Under the pieces are notes generated by a model. That model was given only the letters and a program-made list of their open reading frames with translations, was not told where the DNA came from and ran no database searches. A DNA stretch of 33,061 bases, taken from Bacteroidota bacterium. GTDB lineage: Bacteria > Bacteroidota > Bacteroidia > Chitinophagales > Chitinophagaceae. This document shows positions 1 through 8,939 of the stretch, in pieces. Within the stretch, counting starts at the first letter, position 1; each line of letters begins with the position of its first letter. The stretch is taken from NCBI GenBank assembly GCA_023433265.1, contig JAEZDR010000053.1, forward strand, positions 1-33,061, given 5' to 3'. Both the position numbers and the translations under genes were made by a program.

Positions 1-1326
1 GTACTGGAACTGGCCGATGATACAAGCCTTCTGCAAGCAAAGCAGGTAAGTGATGCAGTGAACGAAGAGCAGGTGGCTACCATCATTTACACTTCAGGTA
101 CAACAGGAGTACCTAAAGGGGTAATGCTTACACATAAGAATATTATGAGTAATGCAATGCTCTCAAAGGAAACCTTTCCATTTCCCGACGATCCGACCCA
201 AAAAGTGTTAAGTTTCCTACCATTGAATCACATTTTTGAAAAGTGCGTTACCTATATCTACCTCTATAGCGGCATAAGTATTTGGTATGCTGAGAGCATG
301 GAGACGATTGGTGATAATTTGAAAGAAGTGAAGCCAGATGGTTTTACAACAGTGCCTCGACTGCTGGAGAAAGTGTTTGAAAAAGTAATGGCCACCGGGA
401 GCTCACTAAAAGGCATTAAACGGAAACTCTTCTTCTGGGCGCTGGAGTTAGGGGAACAGTATGACAACCGCAAGAGTGGTGGCCCTTTATACGATATACA
501 ACTGGCTCTGGCAAACAAGATAGTGTTTAGTAAATGGCGGGATGGACTGGGAGGGAATATCAAATTTATAATAACGGGGGGTGCCGCCTGCCAGGCAAAA
601 TTGCTGCGCATTTTCAATGCAGGGCAAATACCGGTATTCGAAGGCTATGGGCCTACCGAGAATAGCCCGGTGATATGCGTAAACCGGAAGATACCAGCCA
701 GCGACACATATTTTGGAACCGTGGGACCGCCGATAAATGGTGTCGAAGTAAAACTCGCCGATGATGGAGAAATCATGGTAAAGGGGCCATCTGTGATGAA
801 GGGTTATTATAAGCGTCCTGACCTTACTGCCGAAGCTATTGTAGACGGTTGGTTGCTGACGGGCGATATAGGCGAGTGGGTAGAAGAAAGGTTTATTAAG
901 ATAACTGACCGCAAGAAAGAACTGTTTAAAACCAGTGGCGGTAAATATGTAGCACCGCAGCCCATAGAAAATAAGCTGAAAGAAAGCCCTTATGTGGAGC
1001 AGGTGATGGTAGTAGGTGCCGAGCGCAAGTTTGTGGGTGCCTTAATAGTTCCCTCGTTTACTATGCTGCGCGATTTCATGCACCATCATAACATACACGT
1101 GCATTCAAATGAAGAAGCAATAAAGCATCCCATCGTTTTAAAACACTACAGAGACCTCGTGGAGAGCTTCAATACCTATTTTAACCAGGTAGAGCAGATA
1201 AAGCGATTTGAGTTGCTACCGCATGAATGGAGTGTGGAAGGAGGGGAGATGACGCCAAAGCTTAGCCTTAAACGTAAGGTGGTGATGGACAAGTACAAAG
1301 ACCTTATAGAGCGGATATACAGGTAG
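1..1326 (+). CDS. Long-chain acyl-CoA synthetase (AMP-forming), 3' part
   Basis: The gene runs in from the left edge; the reading frame is open from base 1, so its true start lies outside the window and about 441 residues are visible. The product activates long-chain fatty acids to acyl-CoA by way of acyl-adenylate. Seen in the sequence: the AMP-binding P-loop YTSGTTGVPKGV near the start of the visible part, the adenylate-binding EGYGPTE motif, the hinge region LLTGDIGEW, and the C-terminal ITDRKKELFKTSGGKYVAP that carries catalytic-domain residues. The length from P-loop to stop fits the FadD/LC-FACS family with its C-terminal domain intact. The next gene starts about 145 bp downstream and seems unrelated. 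Substrate chain length cannot be read from the sequence. Confidence 0.93.
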   Translation, partial: VLELADDTSLLQAKQVSDAVNEEQVATIIYTSGTTGVPKGVMLTHKNIMSNAMLSKETFPFPDDPTQKVLSFLPLNHIFEKCVTYIYLYSGISIWYAESMETIGDNLKEVKPDGFTTVPRLLEKVFEKVMATGSSLKGIKRKLFFWALELGEQYDNRKSGGPLYDIQLALANKIVFSKWRDGLGGNIKFIITGGAACQAKLLRIFNAGQIPVFEGYGPTENSPVICVNRKIPASDTYFGTVGPPINGVEVKLADDGEIMVKGPSVMKGYYKRPDLTAEAIVDGWLLTGDIGEWVEERFIKITDRKKELFKTSGGKYVAPQPIENKLKESPYVEQVMVVGAERKFVGALIVPSFTMLRDFMHHHNIHVHSNEEAIKHPIVLKHYRDLVESFNTYFNQVEQIKRFELLPHEWSVEGGEMTPKLSLKRKVVMDKYKDLIERIYR

Positions 1327-1470
1327 CTGAGTTGTGGGACAAAAGGTCAGAAAGCATTTACTCCTGGGGGTACGATCCATTTTTACATTTTCAAATCTTT
1401 GCCCAAAACAAATAATTATCATACACGTAAACGTGGCAGCGCGATAATTTTGCTTACTTAAACTGCTACT

Positions 1471-2139
1471 ATGCCAATTAATATACCGGCTTACCAACGC
1501 CTTGTTCAAGAACTAAACCCGGCGGAAGTTACCCTGGTGGCCGTCAGTAAGACCAAACCCGCATCGGATGTACAGGAATTGTACGATCTGGGACACAGGG
1601 ACTTTGGAGAAAATTATGTACAGGAACTATCCGAAAAATATGAATTGCTTCCCAAGGATATCAGGTGGCATTTTATTGGACATCTCCAGACCAACAAGGC
1701 GAAATATATTGTGCCTTTTGTTTATCTCATCCATGGCATTGATTCCTTAAAGTTATTAGTAGAGGTAAACAAGCAAGCCGGAAAAAACAACCGGGTGATT
1801 GACTGCCTGTTACAAATGTTTATAGCGCAGGAAGAAACGAAATTTGGGCTTGATGATGAAGAGTTGGATGAAATAATTACTCAATACAATCATGGGAATT
1901 TTCCAAATATTCGTTTAAGAGGGCTGATGGCAATGGCTACCCTTACTGACGATAAGGAGCAGATACGCAGGGAGTTTGCTCATTTGAGATCCCTTTACGA
2001 TCGCTATAAAGACAAGCTACCTGCATGGGACATGCTTAGTATGGGAATGAGTGCCGATTACCCAATAGCCCTCGAGTACGGAAGTAACATGGTGAGAATT
2101 GGAAGCATGCTCTTTGGCGAATGGGTTTATGCTAAGTAA
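1471..2139 (+). CDS. yggS: YggS/PROSC-family PLP homeostasis protein
   Basis: This 222-residue protein binds pyridoxal phosphate and in this family helps keep free PLP and amino-acid pools balanced; it is not a classical racemase. Seen: the PLP-lysine context VAVSKTKPA with Lys27, the FGENYVQE motif, WHFIGHLQTNK, and the C-terminal signature MGMSADYPIALEYGSNMVRIG followed by MLFGE. The length is that expected for the single-domain alanine-racemase-like barrel. The ATG is preceded by A/T-rich sequence and a weak -7-like AATCTTTG at about 1394-1401. It stands alone between the acyl-CoA synthetase and a repeat-bearing intergenic region. Confidence 0.93.
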   Translation: MPINIPAYQRLVQELNPAEVTLVAVSKTKPASDVQELYDLGHRDFGENYVQELSEKYELLPKDIRWHFIGHLQTNKAKYIVPFVYLIHGIDSLKLLVEVNKQAGKNNRVIDCLLQMFIAQEETKFGLDDEELDEIITQYNHGNFPNIRLRGLMAMATLTDDKEQIRREFAHLRSLYDRYKDKLPAWDMLSMGMSADYPIALEYGSNMVRIGSMLFGEWVYAK

Positions 2140-2528
2140 TACAACATTTGCATAGTTAGCAAGCACGTCCACGCAGCGGGGAAAAGAGTCGATAGGAAAA
2201 AGACATCCAGTTCCCGGCACATCCGGTCGCCGTCAAATTCCACTCGTAACACCCGTAAACAATACATTGGAAGCATATGGGTCTGCAGTAGGTTTCCATT
2301 GGGTTTGCAATGGGTTTGCAATGGGTTTCCAATGGGTGTACAATTGAATAACTTAAGTGTGTCGTCAATGTGCCTATGCCACGTCTCGATTACATCTCTT
2401 ATATCTCTCCCATGTTTCTTTAGGGTATCGATAGCCCTGGAATGCTCTGCGATTATATTGTGAGAGAAAGGTAGCTGTGATTTTGATGTTAGCGGGATAA
2501 TCATTTTATTTGATAAAAACGTTGATAG
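2140..2528. other. Intergenic region with tandem repeats
   Basis: About 390 bp without a convincing gene. It holds an array of 11-bp units (2291-2345, listed separately) and, near the right end, a possible -7 element TGATTTTG at 2478-2485 that would serve the photolyase gene. A minus-strand open frame of 125 codons crosses it, but part of that frame is translated repeat and it resembles nothing I know. Confidence 0.6.
2291..2345 (+). repeat. Tandem 11-bp repeat, five units
   Basis: Five head-to-tail units of exactly 11 bp: GGTTTCCATTG, GGTTTGCAATG, GGTTTGCAATG, GGTTTCCAATG and GGTGTACAATT. The two central units are identical and the flanking ones diverge. The period is close to one helical turn. 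The words TTTCCAATGGGT and TTGCAAT from this array recur at 16425-16443, so the element is not confined to this site. Confidence 0.85.
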
Positions 2529-3839
2529 CTGGCACTAACCCTTGTAAATATCATCTGGTTTAGGCGAGACCTGCGCCTCCATGATAATGCAGCACTCTAC
2601 CATGCCCTGAAAGATGAACTCCCCGTTGTTCCGCTTTTCGTTTTCGATACCAACATCCTCCACGATCTTGAAGAAGTAGCCGATGCGCGCGTGGAGTTCA
2701 TTCATAACACAATTGTTGAGCTAAGGTCAACCTTGTCTCACCTCGGCGTAGGCCTTGAGGTGCACCATGGAACACCCGTCGATGCTTTTGTCTCGCTTTC
2801 AAAAAAGTACAGCATCAACAAGGTATTTACTAACCGCGATTATGAACAATACGCAATCGATCGGGACAATGAGGTAAGGCACTTATTGTCGCAAAACAAT
2901 GCTACCCTGCACACCTATAAAGATCACGTAATTTTTGAAGCGGGCGAGGTGTTGAAAGCCAACCGCGGGCCTTACACTGTCTTTACTCCCTATGCGCGGC
3001 AATGGAAAGCAAGGTTGAATGACTTCTTCCTCAAATCCTATCCTGTAGCAAAATATTACAGCAACTTTTACAAGCAACAACCACTGCCGCTCATCAGCCT
3101 TCAGCAACTCGGTTTTCAACCCACCGGAAGAACTTTTCCTGCAAGGATTTTTGATGTGGAGGTTATTCAGAATTATCACACCACGCGCGATATTCCCGGT
3201 GTTGAGGGTACTTCAAAATTGGGTGTACACCTTCGCTTTGGTACGGTGAGTATAAGAGAGTTAGCAGCCTTCGCGTACCAGCATAACCCCACCTACCTAA
3301 ATGAACTGATCTGGCGCGATTTCTACCATGCTATACTAGCCCATTTTCCACATGTGAGGAAGGGGCAGTCCTTCAACCCTAAATATGATCGCATTCCCTG
3401 GCGCAATAATGAGAAAGATTTTGCAGCATGGTGCAATGGCGCTACCGGCTATCCCATCGTGGATGCAGGTATGCGCGAATTAAATGCCACGGGTTTTATG
3501 CATAACAGGGTGAGAATGATAGTGGCTTCCTTTCTAACCAAACATCTCTTGATTGACTGGCGATGGGGTGAAGCCTACTTTGCGAAAAAGTTGCTGGATT
3601 ACGACTATGCTTCAAACAACGGCGGGTGGCAGTGGGCTGCCGGCAGTGGCTGCGATGCTGCTCCTTACTTCAGGGTATTCAATCCCACGTTGCAGGTACA
3701 GAAGTTCGATAAACAGCTTACATACATACATAAATGGGTACCGGAATTAAGTAGTTCCGGGTATCCCCGGCCTATTGTTGAACACGAGTTGGCACGCGAC
3801 AGGGCACTTGTAGTTTACAAACAGGCGCTCGCCCGATAG
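2529..3839 (+). CDS. phrB: Deoxyribodipyrimidine photolyase (class I cryptochrome/photolyase family)
   Basis: Light-driven repair enzyme for cyclobutane pyrimidine dimers, using FAD and an N-terminal antenna-binding domain. The homologous frame begins with VNIIWFRRDLRLHDN at about 2544, right after an in-frame stop at 2526-2528. No ATG, GTG or TTG lies between that stop and the conserved N-terminus, so the most economical start is the CTG at 2529, giving 436 residues, the usual family length. A GTG at 2691 would delete the first strand and most of the antenna domain and is unlikely. C-terminal FAD-domain motifs are intact: LRFGTVSIREL, NELIWRDFY, MHNRVRMIVASFLTKHL, WRWGEAYF, and NNGGWQWAAGSGCDAAPYFR with the electron-transfer Trp. 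It could instead be a cryptochrome, but the active-site run favours photolyase. Start uncertain; identity firm. Confidence 0.88.
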   Translation: MALTLVNIIWFRRDLRLHDNAALYHALKDELPVVPLFVFDTNILHDLEEVADARVEFIHNTIVELRSTLSHLGVGLEVHHGTPVDAFVSLSKKYSINKVFTNRDYEQYAIDRDNEVRHLLSQNNATLHTYKDHVIFEAGEVLKANRGPYTVFTPYARQWKARLNDFFLKSYPVAKYYSNFYKQQPLPLISLQQLGFQPTGRTFPARIFDVEVIQNYHTTRDIPGVEGTSKLGVHLRFGTVSIRELAAFAYQHNPTYLNELIWRDFYHAILAHFPHVRKGQSFNPKYDRIPWRNNEKDFAAWCNGATGYPIVDAGMRELNATGFMHNRVRMIVASFLTKHLLIDWRWGEAYFAKKLLDYDYASNNGGWQWAAGSGCDAAPYFRVFNPTLQVQKFDKQLTYIHKWVPELSSSGYPRPIVEHELARDRALVVYKQALAR

Positions 3840-3988
3840 CGGCTTAATTTTCAACCGTTTCTACTGTTTGAAATGTTTGCAAGGCTGCAACTTTTCTTTC
3901 ACACTAACTTTTCATTACCAGTGCGATCTTTAGTTTATTACTCACAACCTGTGTAAAACCCTATTAGGAAACCTCAGGTGTCCCTGGT

Positions 3989-3996
3989 TAAATTTG
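3989..3996 (+). promoter_or_regulatory. Putative -7 element upstream of phoH
   Basis: TAAATTTG matches the Bacteroidota -7 consensus TAnnTTTG exactly and lies 49 bp before the phoH start. No clear -33 TTTG is seen at the usual distance, so support is moderate. Confidence 0.4.
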
Positions 3997-4044
3997 GAAT
4001 AGAACTTGACCTACTCCTAAAACACATTGATTAACAATTAAACT

Positions 4045-5055
4045 TTGCAACAATTGACAGACATCATCATTAACCTCGACAGCATCAACCCTATCGAGTT
4101 CTTCGGAGTAAATAACCGTAAACTCGATCTGTTGAAGAAGAAGTTTCCGTTGCTAAAGATACTTTCGCGCGGAACCCAGATCAAACTGAGCGGAGCCCCT
4201 GAACACATAGAAAATGCTAAAGAAAAAATAAATCTCATCATCCAATACATGGAACGGAATGGAGATTTGAGTGACAACTACTTTGAGCAGATTCTTGGTG
4301 GAGATGATGCTGAGACAATCGATGCATTTGTAGAGAAGAACCCGAACGACATCCTCGTATTTGGGCCTAATGGCAAAACCGTAAGAGCCCGCACTGCAAA
4401 CCAGAAGAAATTGGTGCAGTCTGCTGACAAAAACGATATTGTCTTTGCTATCGGTCCTGCGGGTACAGGTAAAACCTATACCGCGGTGGCAATGGCTGTA
4501 AGGGCGCTTAAGAATAAACAGGTAAAGAAAATCATCCTCACCCGCCCGGCTGTGGAAGCAGGGGAGAGCCTTGGCTTCTTACCGGGAGACCTTAAGGAAA
4601 AGATTGATCCCTACCTGCGCCCATTGTACGATGCCCTTGATGATATGATTCCTGCAGATAAGCTGGGTTATTATATGAGTACACGGACGATTGAAATTGC
4701 ACCGCTTGCTTATATGCGTGGCCGTACATTGGATAATGCTTTTATTATTTTGGACGAAGCGCAGAATGCGAACGACCTGCAGTTAAAGATGTTCCTAACC
4801 CGTATTGGCGCTAATGCAAAAGCTATTATTACAGGCGATCCTACACAGGTAGACTTGCCCAAGAATCAGCGAAGCGGATTACAGAAAGCCAATCGAATCC
4901 TTCGGAATATTCCCGGAATTGCGCATGTGGAACTGGATGAAGAAGACGTAGTAAGGCATAAGCTGGTTAAGGCGATTATCAAAGCTTACGATAAAGAAAA
5001 AGAGAAGGAAGATAAGCATGATGAGCAACAGCCGACAGGAAGGCATCATCATTAA
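4045..5055 (+). CDS. phoH: PhoH-family ATPase (PhoH/PhoL/YbeZ type)
   Basis: Cytoplasmic P-loop ATPase related to the core of superfamily I helicases; family members are linked to RNA metabolism and stress, often next to ybeY. Seen in 336 residues: an N-terminal KH-like/PhoH-specific part (residues 1-115), Walker A GPAGTGKT at 137-144, the AVEAGE-type motif TRPAVEAGESLGFLPG around 167-181, Walker B FIILDEAQ at 233-240 and the TGDPTQVDLP motif near 263-272. The start is a TTG at 4045; an in-frame TAA lies directly before it (4039-4041) and no ATG precedes the conserved N-terminus. The C-terminus ends in a charged tail with three natural histidines. A perfect terminator follows at once. No ybeY homologue lies beside it in this window. 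Confidence 0.93.
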   Translation: MQQLTDIIINLDSINPIEFFGVNNRKLDLLKKKFPLLKILSRGTQIKLSGAPEHIENAKEKINLIIQYMERNGDLSDNYFEQILGGDDAETIDAFVEKNPNDILVFGPNGKTVRARTANQKKLVQSADKNDIVFAIGPAGTGKTYTAVAMAVRALKNKQVKKIILTRPAVEAGESLGFLPGDLKEKIDPYLRPLYDALDDMIPADKLGYYMSTRTIEIAPLAYMRGRTLDNAFIILDEAQNANDLQLKMFLTRIGANAKAIITGDPTQVDLPKNQRSGLQKANRILRNIPGIAHVELDEEDVVRHKLVKAIIKAYDKEKEKEDKHDEQQPTGRHHH

Positions 5056-5062
5056 AAAACAG

Positions 5063-5087
5063 AGCGGGTGGAAACACCCGCTTTTTT
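5063..5087 (+). terminator. Rho-independent terminator after phoH
   Basis: Stem GCGGGTG (5064-5070), GAAA tetraloop, CACCCGC (5075-5081), followed by six T residues. It lies 8 bp after the phoH stop codon. Confidence 0.93.
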
Positions 5088-5231
5088 ATTGTGCAATGCA
5101 AACGGATTAGCTTCCCGAGGCTAACAAGCTCTGGTAATAAACAAATTACATGTGAGCGCGAGATAATTACAACGGCAAACACTGGAATTTACATCGCAAT
5201 ACCTTATATTGCCTTACACTAGTTCCTGCTC

Positions 5232-6728
5232 ATGAGATATTTAGTAACCTGCTACCTTACAATCTTTTTATCTTCCGGTGCTATTGCGCAAAACAAAATC
5301 TTCACGGAAACCGATGAAATTGGCGCCACCGTCCTGGAAATTACCAACGAGAAAATAAAATACAAAAGGACTGATAATCCAGGGCCGGTATATTCCATTT
5401 CTACGAAAAAAGCCAGGCTTTTGTTCAATGAGCATGGAGGATTTCTTTTGCCACAGTTATTGGATTCAATTTCAAACGACTTATTGCCAGTAGCGGTAGC
5501 GGCTTTCACTAATTACCGGAGTGATGCAAATGATACGCTGGATAAAGTTTACACAACGCAGCATAAGTTGCTGAAATGCCAGGTGCTTGGAGAAGAGGAT
5601 AAAACAATTAAAGTATTACTGAACGAAATTGAACTACAGTTAGATAAAAGCTCTATTGCTCTTATTATTTATAAGACTAATAAACATCGGCTTTTTTCGC
5701 AATTGGGTGTAGTTAGTGATGTATTGCATCAGCCTTTCAGGCAACGAATGAGCGAGGAGTTAGCAAAAGCAAAATCGTCCTCTCAAAGTCTTGCAATAAA
5801 TAAAGTTGCAAAGGATATTCCACCAAAAGAAAAGCAAAGAACCACTATACCCGCAACTACACCATTGCAGGCGTCGATGGTACCAGTAAGCACAGGGAGT
5901 GCATCGATACCCATAGTTACGGCGGGTAATAGACCCAGTGACTCAAAGCCGCAGGCAAATGACGCAGCAAAAGTAGCTGCTAAAGAAAAAGCTGCGCTCG
6001 CAGCTATAGAAAAAGCAAAGCAAGACAGTCTGAATGCGGTCAATGCACTGGCGCGAGCGGAAGAAAAACGGCGTACTGATAGCCTGGCTTCCGTTTTGGC
6101 GGAACTTAAAAAACTCAAGGCCGACAGCCTGGCCAAAGCTCAGGCTGAATTTAGAAGGTATAGTAACACCATGGCGTCTGCTCTTTCACTGTTAAACGAG
6201 AAGAAGTATGCTGAGGCAAGGGAGCAATATATTTTGGCTGCAGGGATTAAGCCCGATGAGCAAGAGCCGGCGACAAGAATTGCATCTATCGATAAAACTT
6301 TACAGCAACTGGCGGTGGAAATAGCGTTGGCAAATAGGTACGATTCGTTGGTTGCTATTGCGGATAGTGGCATTGCTTCTAGTAATTGGAACATTGCACT
6401 TGTGCATTACAGCCTCGCATCAGAAATAAAGCCGGAAGAATACTACCTGAAGAAACAGTTAAGTTTTGTAAAGAAAGAGATAGAAGTGCAAGAAGCAGAA
6501 GAGAAAGCCAAAGAGGAGGCCAGGATTAAAAAAGAACGGAAGGACAAGTATGACGGCGCAATGAAACGGGCAGACCAGGCTTTAAAAGAAAAAAAATATG
6601 AGGTGGCTCTTGAAGAATTTAATGAGGCTCTAAAGATCAATCCAAATGATGAATATGCTAAAGCAAAGGTGGAAGCTTTGACCTACCAATTGAATAAGCA
6701 AAAAGAAAATGCGGAGAAACACAAATGA
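5232..6728 (+). CDS. Exported TPR-repeat protein with duplicated N-terminal beta module
   Basis: I do not recognise this 498-residue protein as a named family. A Sec signal peptide ends near AIAQ (residue 20). Residues 21-70 form a module of the type IFTETDEIGATVLEIT..IKYKR, and a diverged second copy seems to follow at about 101-155 (DTLDKVYTTQHKLLKCQVL). The same kind of module begins the next gene's product. Residues 175-310 are a Lys/Ala/Pro-rich linker that becomes a charged helical stretch. Three TPR-like helical hairpins follow at about 316-350, 380-410 and 446-480; the last (KEKKYEVALEEFNEALKINP) is a clear TPR. The gene overlaps the next by 4 bp (ATGA), so the two are probably translationally coupled. 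Likely periplasmic; partner proteins unknown. Confidence 0.82.
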   Translation: MRYLVTCYLTIFLSSGAIAQNKIFTETDEIGATVLEITNEKIKYKRTDNPGPVYSISTKKARLLFNEHGGFLLPQLLDSISNDLLPVAVAAFTNYRSDANDTLDKVYTTQHKLLKCQVLGEEDKTIKVLLNEIELQLDKSSIALIIYKTNKHRLFSQLGVVSDVLHQPFRQRMSEELAKAKSSSQSLAINKVAKDIPPKEKQRTTIPATTPLQASMVPVSTGSASIPIVTAGNRPSDSKPQANDAAKVAAKEKAALAAIEKAKQDSLNAVNALARAEEKRRTDSLASVLAELKKLKADSLAKAQAEFRRYSNTMASALSLLNEKKYAEAREQYILAAGIKPDEQEPATRIASIDKTLQQLAVEIALANRYDSLVAIADSGIASSNWNIALVHYSLASEIKPEEYYLKKQLSFVKKEIEVQEAEEKAKEEARIKKERKDKYDGAMKRADQALKEKKYEVALEEFNEALKINPNDEYAKAKVEALTYQLNKQKENAEKHK

Positions 6729-8878
6729 GGTTTATAATCCTGATACTGTTTTCTACTATTTCCTACACGCTGCAAGCCCAGGATACTATCCACATGCGGG
6801 GCAGAAAACCTTTCATCACAAAAGTGCTTGAGGTTGATGAAAACACGATTACTATCTTGAAGGATAGTGTAGACAACATTACTGAGGTAATCAAGTTAGC
6901 AGAAATAAAAGTTATAAAGTATAATGGAGGGTATGTTGAGCGTCATTTCGTTGATTCTATATCTAATTACCAGGATTATGTTACGCTTAGGGACGAAGGA
7001 GTGGTAAGATGCTTCGTAGTGGAAGTAAGCGAAAACCATATCCATATAGAGCAGCACAATGTAGATACATTCAGGATTATAAGCCTTGATTCCATTGCCT
7101 TCATTAAGTATGCGTCTGGGTTTAATGAGAAATATAATGAACTACTTGTGAAGGATAAACCTAAACTTGCTAACGAGGAAACAGGGCTGGCAAATGCACA
7201 TCAGGCAGGCAGGGCAAAACCGCCCACCTCAACGCCTACATCGGTACCTGTGGCAGCACCTGTTGCTGTAACAAAGTTGCCGTCGCGAGAAGTGATTGCT
7301 CAAAACGCTGCGAAGCCGGATGATCGCAAGTCAAAGCCAACTAAAGAGGAAAAACCGCCAAAGGACGGCAAACAGCTTGAAGCAGTGACAGTAGTAGCAA
7401 ACAGGAGCAATGATCCATTTAAAATAGGGATAGGTGTAATAACAGACACAACTAACGGGCTGAACCGCAGTTTTGCACTGCAAGCATTATTGAAGAACAA
7501 TCCAATAGAAAGGAATGACACTGTGTTGCAACCAACTATTAAAGATTATCCGTATCGCACACGCTACTTTGTTACAGGTACTTTCTCTAATGGTCGATGT
7601 AACCTTAAATTTTATAAGAATGGAAAAAAGACGGCGGTGGTGCAGGGTTCTGACTGGAAAGATGTTTATGCAAAACTAACCTTATTATTAAAGGAAGACG
7701 GCTACGAAGCTGCCAATAGAAGGTTTAAAGACGTGTTTGAAGGCAGCCACCTGGCAGTGCCTTTTGGAAGAGTATCCGAGGGGTTGCCTGGGAGGATGGA
7801 ACATAGGGTGCCCTATGTTTTACGATCTGATAGCTTGCTCGGCAAGCAAATTAGAATGACGTTTGTGCGTAACCGGGGTGATGAGGCATTAGCAGAAAAT
7901 ATGGTGAGGAATATTTACGGTGCTTATAAAAATTCTAACGAAACAGAGCTATACTTTTTCAGAGGGGAAGACGTTCCGGAAAGCGTGCGAAAAGTGGCAA
8001 GACCACTGATATTTCCCCGACATTACAGTCTTGAGCCCAGCCTCAATTATCTTGCTTGCGGTAACCAATTCTTACAGGAGAAAGACTTAGAAAGCGCTAC
8101 GGTGAGCTATTTCGCTGCCCTAAATTCCAGTGACCAACTTATAACAAGCCCTGCAGAGAAGAGCATTGTGCGAGGAAGGATATTTGATGCACTTGCCTCC
8201 TTAAGCCTGCAATTTCCTAAACCGAGAACTCATTGCGCTGCAATATATAAGCTGTGTGCGGACCTAAATTACTCTTTTGTGAATTCTGGTAAGTGCAGGC
8301 AAAAACGTAACGAGTACTATACGCAAATTGGTAAGATAGAAAAAGTGCTTGAAGAGGCAGAAACCAAAGCCCGGCAAATAAGAGCTACAAGGACTAAAGG
8401 CCTATTAGCCGGACTGGCTGTAATGGCTGGAGGTTTTGCTGCTGAAACCTCAGTTGGTGCTGAAGATATGCTGACAAAAAGCTTAGAAATACTTGAAAGT
8501 ACTTCAGACGCTACCTCCAACGCCTCAACGGCCCTCGATAATATTTACAAAGGCATAGAGCAGAAAATCAACTCTTCGTCGTTTGTAGTGGAGGGAAGTG
8601 AGATAGATGGGGAGTCGTTAGATCTGTTAGCCACCCGCGAAATATGGTTGTTCCTGACTCAGCATGAGCAAGAGTCGAAGGATCTGATATTGAGGTTTGC
8701 AAGCAATAAAAATCACTTGCGAAAACTAACAGAGGAATACTTGAAAGCAGGAGGAGGTGAAGATAAACAACAGCTGGCAAATCAATTCTTCACCCAAATG
8801 AGTAAGATATATGCGTTTTCAGTTGCAGCAGAAGCAAGAGGGATTGATTTGAATGAAAACGTATTAAAGAAGTTTTGA
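6725..8878 (+). CDS. Large exported protein of unknown function with duplicated N-terminal module
   Basis: Unrecognised 717-residue protein with a Sec signal peptide ending near LQAQ (residues 1-19). Two tandem modules follow: residues 20-74 (DTIHMRGRKPFITKVLEVDE ... IKVIKYNGGY) and about 84-137 (VRCFVVEVSENHIHI ... SIAFIKYASGF). Each has the pattern V-E-V-(D/S)-E-N then IKY..G, shared with the preceding protein. A Pro/Lys-rich linker spans about 145-220, followed by a larger mixed domain containing DYPYRTRYFVTGTFSNGRC and a region with short helical, perhaps solenoid, segments. Near residue 560 a Gly/Ala-rich hydrophobic stretch (GLLAGLAVMAGGFAAE) could be membrane-active or simply a packed helix. 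The 4-bp overlap with the upstream gene argues for joint function. No catalytic motif was identified. Confidence 0.82.
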   Translation: MRFIILILFSTISYTLQAQDTIHMRGRKPFITKVLEVDENTITILKDSVDNITEVIKLAEIKVIKYNGGYVERHFVDSISNYQDYVTLRDEGVVRCFVVEVSENHIHIEQHNVDTFRIISLDSIAFIKYASGFNEKYNELLVKDKPKLANEETGLANAHQAGRAKPPTSTPTSVPVAAPVAVTKLPSREVIAQNAAKPDDRKSKPTKEEKPPKDGKQLEAVTVVANRSNDPFKIGIGVITDTTNGLNRSFALQALLKNNPIERNDTVLQPTIKDYPYRTRYFVTGTFSNGRCNLKFYKNGKKTAVVQGSDWKDVYAKLTLLLKEDGYEAANRRFKDVFEGSHLAVPFGRVSEGLPGRMEHRVPYVLRSDSLLGKQIRMTFVRNRGDEALAENMVRNIYGAYKNSNETELYFFRGEDVPESVRKVARPLIFPRHYSLEPSLNYLACGNQFLQEKDLESATVSYFAALNSSDQLITSPAEKSIVRGRIFDALASLSLQFPKPRTHCAAIYKLCADLNYSFVNSGKCRQKRNEYYTQIGKIEKVLEEAETKARQIRATRTKGLLAGLAVMAGGFAAETSVGAEDMLTKSLEILESTSDATSNASTALDNIYKGIEQKINSSSFVVEGSEIDGESLDLLATREIWLFLTQHEQESKDLILRFASNKNHLRKLTEEYLKAGGGEDKQQLANQFFTQMSKIYAFSVAAEARGIDLNENVLKKF

Positions 8879-8939
8879 CGCTCGGCTAGTGAAAATGCAG
8901 GAGTGGGACGCAAGAAATGCAAAAAGAAAAACAAAAGCT

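Noticed and set aside
2127..2504. Minus-strand frame of 125 codons between yggS and the photolyase gene
   Set aside because: Part of it is translated 11-bp repeat, its end overlaps yggS, and its composition resembles no known protein.
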